Shown: piece after piece, positions 58,205 to 64,000 of the stretch
Numbering within the stretch: position 1 is the stretch's first letter
How the letters are laid out: every line of letters starts with the position of its first letter
NCBI GenBank assembly: GCA_913020115.1
Contig: CAJWBQ010000006.1
Location: forward strand, 1 to 64,000
Origin: an uncultured Cellvibrionales bacterium
Lineage (GTDB): Bacteria; Pseudomonadota; Gammaproteobacteria; Pseudomonadales; Cellvibrionaceae
Direction of reading: 5' to 3'
DNA length: 64,000 nt
Notes under the pieces: model-generated
What the model was told of the DNA's origin: nothing
The model's database searches: none
The model's input: the letters and a program-made list of their open reading frames with translations, nothing else
Program-made: the position numbers and the translations under genes

Positions 58205-59319
58205 ACCGTTTAATGCGTCGCACCCAAACTATACTAGTGCTCGCTCTGCCCTGGTGCCTGCCAAGCCTAAGTCAAGCCCAAGTGGCTGACGAGCCCAAAG
58301 CAGAGGAAAGATGGTATCAAGTAGAGCTACTGGTGTTTTCCCGTCGCGACACCAGCAACAAACCCGCGACTGAGTTGTGGCGCAGTGACATATCCCTAGA
58401 CTATCCAGACAACTGGGTACTGCTACAAACACCCGAAGAATATGAAGCCGAATTGCAGCGCTTAGCCGAGAAGCGTCAGCAAGCTCTGGATATGGATCAG
58501 TTTTTTGATTTTACCGACGAGCCAAATATAGACCCAAATGATGAGGATATTACAGCGTCAGAAGAAACGGCAATCAATGAAAATATCGACAACAACACTG
58601 AAGTAGATTCCCCTGTCATTGAGGGCTTGAGTCCCGACTTCTCCGAACCGCTGCAGGGCCTTGAACATGACCCAGACACCGAGGAAATTGTGAGCGTTGA
58701 ACTACGCCCTTACCTTTTTCTAGCGGAGACTGAACTCACCTTAAAGGAACAAGCCGACAGTTTGGATAAAGACAAACGTTTCAATTTATTGTTTCATCAA
58801 GCCTGGCGTCAAGCGCCAAAGAATCTAAGTGAAACTCCTGCACTCATCATACATGGAGGCCATCAATACGGAGAGCACTCCGAACTTGAGGGAAGCATCA
58901 AATTAAGCATTGCTCGCTATTTGCACCTCGATACCAATTTATGGCTGAGTGAATTCGAACCAAATTACGGTCAGGACAGCGTACAATCTGAACACTCTTT
59001 GACGGAGCATGCTTGGCCCGGACTACCAAAGGTTCCCAAGATCGATGACAGTAGTGATAACTTTGCGTTAAGTACCCTTGATCAAGGCTGGCAAGCCTCA
59101 CTAAACCTAAATGCCTTTGCGGGGGGAGATGAGTACAATGCAATTCTCGCCAAGCCCTACCTCACAAACAACATTGTAAAGCTCACGCAAAGCCGACGCA
59201 TGCGCAGCAACGAGGTGCACTACATCGATCACCCCAGAATGGGTATCATTATTAAGTTAACGCCCTTTGAAAGGCCTAGCGATTTACTTGAAGATCAAGA
59301 CGGTGAAGAAGAGGGATAA
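58201..59319 (+). CDS. csiV: CsiV-family periplasmic protein
   Basis: The 372-residue protein starts at TTG (58201), overlapping the mfd stop, with AAGGAG 8 nt upstream. An ATG four codons later is less well placed. It has a signal peptide (ILVLALPWCLPSLSQAQ) and the N-terminal motif RWYQVELLVFSR typical of CsiV. An acidic linker (about 95-145) and a C-terminal domain ending VHYIDHPRMGIIIKLTPFE follow. CsiV was described in Vibrio cholerae as a peptidoglycan-binding protein; the role here is inferred. Confidence 0.8.
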   Translation: MNRLMRRTQTILVLALPWCLPSLSQAQVADEPKAEERWYQVELLVFSRRDTSNKPATELWRSDISLDYPDNWVLLQTPEEYEAELQRLAEKRQQALDMDQFFDFTDEPNIDPNDEDITASEETAINENIDNNTEVDSPVIEGLSPDFSEPLQGLEHDPDTEEIVSVELRPYLFLAETELTLKEQADSLDKDKRFNLLFHQAWRQAPKNLSETPALIIHGGHQYGEHSELEGSIKLSIARYLHLDTNLWLSEFEPNYGQDSVQSEHSLTEHAWPGLPKVPKIDDSSDNFALSTLDQGWQASLNLNAFAGGDEYNAILAKPYLTNNIVKLTQSRRMRSNEVHYIDHPRMGIIIKLTPFERPSDLLEDQDGEEEG

Positions 59320-59327
59320 GATGAGCA

Positions 59328-59356
59328 AAGCCAGACGGAAACACTCCGCCTGGCTT
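59328..59356. terminator. Hairpin between convergent csiV and cold-shock genes
   Basis: AAGCCAGaCGG pairs with CCGcCTGGCTT around a 7-nt loop with one mismatch. It is placed between two convergent stop codons. The U-tracts are weak on both strands, so terminator function is plausible but not certain. Confidence 0.5.
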
Positions 59357-59362
59357 AAGTGA

Positions 59363-59578
59363 TTACTCGGCGGCAATCACGTCTTCAGCCTGCAGGCCCT
59401 TATCGCCCTTCAGCAATTCAAACTCTACGTTTTGACCTTCACTCAGCGAGCGGTAACCCTCGCCTCGAATATTACGGTAATGAACAAAAATATCATCTCC
59501 GTCTTCCCCGCGGGTAATAAAGCCGTACCCACGAGCGTTGTTAAACCATTTAACCGTGCCAATTTCACGATCAGCCAT
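59363..59578 (-). CDS. Cold-shock-domain protein (CspA family)
   Basis: The 71-residue protein is a single cold-shock domain. RNP1 is KWFNNARGYGFI, in which Asn replaces the usual Lys of KGFGFI-type sequences, and RNP2 is DIFVHY. It binds single-stranded nucleic acid as an RNA chaperone. The 144-bp upstream region is AT-rich. Cold induction cannot be judged from sequence. Confidence 0.93.
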   Translation of the reverse strand: MADREIGTVKWFNNARGYGFITRGEDGDDIFVHYRNIRGEGYRSLSEGQNVEFELLKGDKGLQAEDVIAAE

Positions 59579-59722
59579 TGTGAATTACCTCGTTATTGTT
59601 ATTTATGGACTGCTAACACATTTAAGCAGAAATAAATTAAAAGAAATAAAACCGGCTGTCCAGTAAAAAGACAAAAGAGACGTATTTTAAACAAACTGTT
59701 AAAAAATTAACCCCAGCCCTCA

Positions 59723-60487
59723 TCAACAAACAATATTTTTAACACTGGAGCTCAGGACGGTATTTACCTGAGTCATGCCCTCTGCCAATACGGCCATTAT
59801 TGCTTCGAGGCTTATCGCCTCAGCTTGCAAACCAGGCGCGGGGTTAACCACCAAACACAGCGAGGCATAGGCAATGTTCAGTTCTCGAGCTAGGGCCGCC
59901 TCAGGCATTCCCGTCATACCCACTAAATCACACCCATCTCTCTGCAAGCGGCGTATTTCCGCCGCCGTTTCAAATCGTGGCCCCTGTGTGCAGGCGTACA
60001 CCCCATCATACCCGTGAGGCATATCAAGCGCCGCTAAGACGCTGAGAAGTATGCAGCGCAAGCGTTCATCGTAGGGCTCAGAAAAATCGATATGCTGAAC
60101 CGAAATTTCTTCGGCCGCTTGATTGGGTGATGGTCTTCCGTCATAAAAGGTGCTTTCTCGACCCCAGGTATAATCGATAATTTGGTCTGGCACCACCAAG
60201 TGCCCGGGTAAAAAATCTGCTCGAATGCCACCCACGGCATTTACCGCGATTACATTCTCTACCCCAAGGTCGGACAAAGCACGAATGTTGGCGCGGTAAT
60301 TTATCGCGTGCGGCGCTATGCTGTGCCCCGCTCCATGGCGAGTTAGAAAGGCAACATCCTGCCCCCCAAGTTCGCCAACACTAATACTAGCAGACCCATA
60401 GGGCGTTTCGCAGTCCATATGCTTTAACTGGCTCATGCCGCTCAGGGCCTGCAGACCTGAGCCACCAATAATACCTATTCTGGGCAT
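59723..60487 (-). CDS. MTA/MTI-type purine nucleoside phosphorylase
   Basis: The 254-residue enzyme belongs to the MTAP/PNP-2 family. It starts RIGIIGGSGLQAL, with phosphate-site residues in FLTRHGAGHSIAPHAINYRAN. Further motifs are NAVGGI, TQGPRFETAAEIRRLQ and GMTGMPEAALARE. The P. aeruginosa homologue at this locus (PA3004) acts on methylthioinosine, as I recall it, so methylthioinosine phosphorylase is more likely than MTA phosphorylase. It overlaps the MscS gene by 13 bp. Confidence 0.85.
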   Translation of the reverse strand: MPRIGIIGGSGLQALSGMSQLKHMDCETPYGSASISVGELGGQDVAFLTRHGAGHSIAPHAINYRANIRALSDLGVENVIAVNAVGGIRADFLPGHLVVPDQIIDYTWGRESTFYDGRPSPNQAAEEISVQHIDFSEPYDERLRCILLSVLAALDMPHGYDGVYACTQGPRFETAAEIRRLQRDGCDLVGMTGMPEAALARELNIAYASLCLVVNPAPGLQAEAISLEAIMAVLAEGMTQVNTVLSSSVKNIVC

Positions 60488-61578
60488 GATTCAATCGCTA
60501 GCCCCTGAGGAACGTGAATGGTTGATGTTGGGAAAGCACACTCAGCTCCCTGCTCCGCGACTATTTCGAGTATTTTCAACAATACGTCTTGTTTAATTTC
60601 GTGGTAGCGCACCCAATTTGTCGTTTTGGTAAATGTATAGACAAAGAAATCTAAAGACGATGGCGCGTAGCCATTGAAATTAACAATGAGTGTCTGCGTA
60701 GTATCAATTTCTGGATGCTCAAGCAGCATGGCTTTTACGCCATCAACAATTGCTTTCATTTTATGCGCGTCGTCGTAGCGGATGCCCACAGTTTCGTAAA
60801 TTCTTCGGTTGAGCATGCGGGAGGGATTTTCAACGGAAATTTGTGCGAAAGTGGCATTGGGTATGTACAGGGGTCTCTTTGTAAAGGTGCGTATACGGGT
60901 TAAACGCCAACCAATATCCTCAACAGTACCTTCTATTTCCTGGTCGGGTGAACGAATCCAATCACCGACGGCGAATGGCCTGTCGAGGTAAATCATCAAA
61001 CCTCCGAAAAAATTGGCCAATAGATCCTTTGCGGCAAAACCCACCGCTAAACCACCAATTCCGCCAAATGCCAGCACACCTGACACGCTATACCCTAAGG
61101 TTTGCAAACCTACTAGAGCAGCGGTGATGATGACCGAAATACGCAATAATTTGCCAATAGCCCTAACGGTTGTGGCGTCTACCGGCTTCGAGGAATATTT
61201 GGGGTTTACTAAGTTTTTTTCAGCTTCGCGAATAAAGCTCACTAAAAACCAAGACAGCAGAGCAATCACGCCCACATAACGTATTGGCTCCACCGCTTCA
61301 AACATAAGCGCACCGGAAACACTGCCCGCCACTTTAGCGGCCCAACTTAAGCCTATGAGCCAAATCAACCAATTTACCGGGCGAATAGCCGCTTCTAATA
61401 GCGCATCGTCCCACAAGTTGACCGTCTTCTCTGCCCGAAGCACCAGCTTTAGTAAAAGTTTACGCACCACTAAAGCCAAAATTAATGTCGCAAATACCGT
61501 GATAAAAACCTGGACGATCCAAACCTTGTCATCGCCCAAAATTCGGTCAATCTCATAGATTAATTCTTTTATGTTCAC
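60475..61578 (-). CDS. MscS-family mechanosensitive channel
   Basis: The 367-residue protein has about five N-terminal membrane helices and the pore-lining MscS segment (SGVLAFGGIGGLAVGFAAKDLLANFFGG at about 165-192). The beta domain begins RPFAVGDWIRSP and a C-terminal alpha/beta domain follows. It probably releases solutes on hypo-osmotic shock. The start overlaps the nagZ stop by 4 bp. Confidence 0.93.
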   Translation of the reverse strand: MNIKELIYEIDRILGDDKVWIVQVFITVFATLILALVVRKLLLKLVLRAEKTVNLWDDALLEAAIRPVNWLIWLIGLSWAAKVAGSVSGALMFEAVEPIRYVGVIALLSWFLVSFIREAEKNLVNPKYSSKPVDATTVRAIGKLLRISVIITAALVGLQTLGYSVSGVLAFGGIGGLAVGFAAKDLLANFFGGLMIYLDRPFAVGDWIRSPDQEIEGTVEDIGWRLTRIRTFTKRPLYIPNATFAQISVENPSRMLNRRIYETVGIRYDDAHKMKAIVDGVKAMLLEHPEIDTTQTLIVNFNGYAPSSLDFFVYTFTKTTNWVRYHEIKQDVLLKILEIVAEQGAECAFPTSTIHVPQGLAIESCPE

Positions 61579-62636
61579 AAGCTTTCCTTTTCCTTGCCAT
61601 TGATGGTGCTGGCCAAATACCGCTCACTCAATACCTTCAATTTAGGCACAACTGTAAGCCATCTCTCACTGCACTCTAATTCAGACCAACTCAGTGTCTT
61701 ATTTGCCAGCATACTGCTTAGCCGGTCAGAAGATTCTGGTTCATTTGCCTCGAGCCAAGACAGCACCTCTAACGCGCCTTCTCGGTTATTACACGCCAGA
61801 ACCATATCGCAACCTGCCTCCAGAGCCAGTGCGGCGCGCTGAGAGTAAGTGCCGGCGCCGAGGGCCCCAGCCATGCTGAGATCGTCACTGAATATCACCC
61901 CTTGAAAGCCCAGCTGCGTTCGCAATACCTTTTTTAACCAGTGACTGGAAAAACCAACAGGCTGGGAATCTACTTTTGGGAACAATATATGTGCTGGCAT
62001 TACAGCGTCCATACCATCAGGCATCAGGGCGTTAAAAGAAGCACCATCGTGAGCCATAACCTCAACAAATTCACGCGGATCAACGGGCAACTCCAAATGA
62101 CTGTCGCCCTCAACATTGCCATGACCTGGAAAATGCTTACCCGTACTCGCCATCCCCGCCTCACGCATACCCGCGATAAAGGCTTTACCCAATGCTGCTA
62201 CACTTTCAGGTTTAGGCGAAAATGCGCGATTGGCGATTACTTTGCAATGCTCGTCATCAACGTCCAGCACCGGTGCAAAACTAAAATCGATACCACAAGC
62301 CAAGACTTCCGCCGCCATCAACCAGGCACACTCTTTAGCGAGCTCGAGTGCCTCACTGGGACGCTCTTCGTAAAATCGACCAAAAGCCTGCATGGGTGGA
62401 ATCTTAGTAAAGCCTTCTTGAAGCCGTTGCACTCGGCCGCCCTCTTGATCAACGGCTAATAATAAACTGGGGCGCAAGGCCTTAATTTCACTCACCAAGT
62501 CCATCAACTGAGCCTTTGACTCAAAATTTCGCGCAAAAAATATCAGCCCTCCGACATTTGGGTGTTGGATTAACTTGCGCTCATCTGGCATCAAAGTTGT
62601 ACCAACTAAATCTAACATTAAAGGGCCTGGCTTCAT
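61575..62636 (-). CDS. nagZ: Beta-N-acetylhexosaminidase
   Basis: NagZ is a cytoplasmic GH3 enzyme that removes GlcNAc from recycled muropeptides. The 353-residue product has GLIFFARNF, AVDQEGGRVQRL and the GH3 catalytic loop KHFPGHGNVEGDSHLELP, in which Asp/His act in catalysis. The nucleophile Asp lies in VIFSDDLSMAG. I use the ATG at 62636, preceded by AGGA at 8 nt; the frame runs nine codons further. It is downstream of the PsrA-like regulator. Confidence 0.96.
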   Translation of the reverse strand: MKPGPLMLDLVGTTLMPDERKLIQHPNVGGLIFFARNFESKAQLMDLVSEIKALRPSLLLAVDQEGGRVQRLQEGFTKIPPMQAFGRFYEERPSEALELAKECAWLMAAEVLACGIDFSFAPVLDVDDEHCKVIANRAFSPKPESVAALGKAFIAGMREAGMASTGKHFPGHGNVEGDSHLELPVDPREFVEVMAHDGASFNALMPDGMDAVMPAHILFPKVDSQPVGFSSHWLKKVLRTQLGFQGVIFSDDLSMAGALGAGTYSQRAALALEAGCDMVLACNNREGALEVLSWLEANEPESSDRLSSMLANKTLSWSELECSERWLTVVPKLKVLSERYLASTINGKEKESL

Positions 62637-62693
62637 TACTGATATCCTAAAAACTCGAGTCAAAAAATAAATTCAGTTAGCTATTGTGCCAAC

Positions 62694-63344
62694 TTATGAA
62701 TCCAACAAGTTGTTGGCGTTTTCAAACATTCCTGTAAGCGCAGGCACTAGTAAATCTGCCGCTTTGTTGATGGTAGTTTCTTCGTTAAAATCTTCTTTCA
62801 GAATCGCGGCTATCGAGTCGAAGCTGGACAGTGTGAATACGGTGGCGCCCAACATGAAGTAAAGCCGCCAATAAAAAGATAAAGGGTCAATGGCTGGAGC
62901 CGACAGCTGTAGCAACTGGGTGAAACGCTGATAATGATCACCATAATTGGCAACTATATAGCGTCGCAAGTGCCCCTGAGATTGTGTGTAAGCCAAACCA
63001 AGCAAGCGCATAAAGCGCTGTACTCTCTCGCCATCTACTGAATCGCGCCCTTGCAGGGTTGCTGTATCAAACAAGGCTTTTAACAACAGTCCAGTTTTAG
63101 GCCTATCACTGTCCACCATCAACTCATTTAGAGTATCGTCCAATTCCCGGCATAAAGGGCTCAAAAAACGAGCAAACACCGCCTGTATAAGCTCTTTCTT
63201 CGAGCCGAAATGGTAATTCACAGCGGCCAAATTTACCCCTGCTGTACTGGTAATTGTGCGCAGCGAAGTTTCCGCAAAGCCCCTCTCTGCAAACAGCGCC
63301 TCTGCGGCGTCAAGTATGCGTTCAACCGTATCTGACTGAGCCAT
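62694..63344 (-). CDS. psrA: PsrA-like TetR-family regulator
   Basis: The 216-residue protein has a TetR helix-turn-helix (RGFAETSLRTITSTAGVNLAAVNYHFGSKKELI) and a C-terminal ligand domain. The identity rests on the HTH match, its location just upstream of nagZ (as in P. aeruginosa PA3006-PA3005), and a PsrA-type inverted repeat upstream. PsrA senses long-chain fatty acids or acyl-CoA and controls beta-oxidation and rpoS in Pseudomonas. The start at 63344 is preferred; a codon at 63353 is in frame. Confidence 0.8.
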   Translation of the reverse strand: MAQSDTVERILDAAEALFAERGFAETSLRTITSTAGVNLAAVNYHFGSKKELIQAVFARFLSPLCRELDDTLNELMVDSDRPKTGLLLKALFDTATLQGRDSVDGERVQRFMRLLGLAYTQSQGHLRRYIVANYGDHYQRFTQLLQLSAPAIDPLSFYWRLYFMLGATVFTLSSFDSIAAILKEDFNEETTINKAADLLVPALTGMFENANNLLDS

Positions 63345-63353
63345 AGAAACCAT

Positions 63354-63778
63354 TCTTTTTATTTATTTTTGAACACACGCGAGTCAACTTCAGTCAGTGG
63401 AATAAACCCAAGAACTAAAATTGAAACGCCAGTTTACAACATCGGTTTGGAACATACGTTTAGCCTCCAGCCTTGTCAAGTTCAATACAAGCTGAATTAG
63501 ACCTATATTTTTTAGACAATTTCTTTCTGTAGAGTCAGTTCAATAGAACCAGAGCCGCCAATGAAAAAACCGCTCGCAGCCATAAACCCTTTATAAAAAG
63601 AACACCTTACGCTGCCTACAACAAGCAAATCCTTAAGATGACCCGAATTCACAATTTGAACACGCCCAACAGGCCTAGTGTCAAGACTTCTGTCTCGTGT
63701 TAATTTCACTGCTAGCCTTTTCCGACGACCTTACGCGACGACAATATATAACAAAGACAGTAAAAAGGAATTAATGTT
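63354..63778. promoter_or_regulatory. Divergent control region between psrA and the last gene
   Basis: This 425-bp stretch holds the PsrA-like repeat at 63423-63436, and AAAAAGGAA before the final gene. A 65-codon minus-strand frame (63512-63709) has no recognisable features and no clear Shine-Dalgarno sequence. In Pseudomonas, lexA lies near psrA as I recall it, but it is not seen here. Confidence 0.4.
63423..63436 (-). promoter_or_regulatory. PsrA-type operator upstream of psrA
   Basis: GAAAC-gcca-GTTTA agrees with the published PsrA motif of G/CAAAC-N2-4-GTTTG/C at nine of ten half-site positions. It lies 78 bp before the psrA start codon. Autorepression is the expected function. Confidence 0.6.
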
Positions 63779-64000
63779 ATGGCTTCACTCTTTCCCGTTA
63801 TTAGTGCCTGGTATCTAGATACCATCGAAGACCAAGTATTTGAGGTAGTTGCCGTGGATGAGCAATACGGCACTGTAGAAATTCAATATATAGACGGTGA
63901 AGTCAGTGAGTTCGATCTTGAAACATGGTCGCAGTTAAAACTTATTCCCGCCGAAGCTCCTGAAGATGCTGGCGCTGCCTACGAACTCAGTCATGACGAT
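63779..64000 (+). CDS. Conserved small gammaproteobacterial protein, truncated by the window end
   Basis: The visible 74 residues begin MASLFPVISAWYLDTIEDQ and continue VFEVVAVDEQYGTVEIQYIDGEVSEFDLETW. The pattern resembles the short DUF6763-type proteins of gammaproteobacteria. It is acidic and probably a small beta-rich domain. AAGGA lies about 12 nt before the ATG. No stop codon is reached. Function is unknown. Confidence 0.7.
   Translation, partial: MASLFPVISAWYLDTIEDQVFEVVAVDEQYGTVEIQYIDGEVSEFDLETWSQLKLIPAEAPEDAGAAYELSHDD

Noticed and set aside
63522..63545. CTGT-containing stretch considered as a LexA box near psrA
   Set aside because: The second half does not match ACAG at the required spacing.
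63512..63709. 65-codon minus-strand frame upstream of psrA
   Set aside because: No recognisable domain, no signal peptide and no clear ribosome-binding site; it lies in a divergent control region and may be chance.

Overview
The window is chromosomal DNA of a marine-type gammaproteobacterium. Na+-translocating NQR, Mfd, LolCDE, LpxK/KdsB and ExbBD give the class. A NOR5/Spongiibacter-like TonB receptor and the amine and propionate modules suggest Cellvibrionales/Spongiibacteraceae; that family assignment is inference. I see no transposase, integrase, prophage, CRISPR array or rRNA. Almost every base is coding, and most genes sit in tight, often overlapping operons.

Layout. (1) 1-3.7 kb: tRNA-Leu, tRNA-Cys, pgsA, uvrC and a GacA/UvrY-position LuxR-type regulator whose receiver domain has lost its phosphorylation residues. 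(2) 3.8-10.3 kb: exbB-exbD-lpxK-kdsB-murB preceded by comEC, all on the minus strand. (3) 10.4-15 kb: a flavodoxin-like protein, then a periplasmic solute-binding protein translationally coupled to a hybrid histidine kinase with no transporter nearby. The binding protein appears to start on a non-canonical AUC codon. (4) 15.4-24.1 kb: a propionyl-CoA to succinyl-CoA operon (carboxyltransferase, very long biotin carboxylase/carrier subunit, epimerase, mutase, MeaB chaperone, thioesterase). (5) 24.2-28.9 kb: DUF2062 protein, LolCDE, a PilZ protein and a small exported protein. (6) 28.9-31.8 kb: an exonuclease and small membrane proteins. (7) 31.9-42.5 kb: a tryptophan-tryptophylquinone (TTQ) amine dehydrogenase cluster with two cytochromes c, a TonB receptor, an aldehyde dehydrogenase, an acyl-CoA synthetase and a TetR regulator. 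(8) 42.6-52.5 kb: a chemoreceptor, then nqrABCDEF-apbE-nqrM-sthA. (9) 53-63.4 kb: a long-form GAPDH, mfd, csiV, cold-shock protein, a methylthioinosine phosphorylase-type enzyme, an MscS channel, nagZ and a PsrA-like TetR. The window ends inside a conserved small protein.

Regions 2, 5, 8 and 9 follow the gene order I remember from Pseudomonas aeruginosa PAO1 (about PA2977 to PA3006). Modules 3-4 and 6-7 look like insertions into that backbone.

The most interesting items are three. First, a 16-bp operator family (TAGnnC-N4-GTCCTA) recurs in all four control regions of module 7. It implies one TetR-controlled route of outer-membrane uptake, periplasmic amine oxidation, aldehyde oxidation and CoA activation. 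Second, a perfect 15-bp Rho-independent terminator just after nqrF is embedded in the coding sequence of the ApbE signal peptide. Third, the GacA-like regulator is degenerate while keeping the conserved position beside uvrC.
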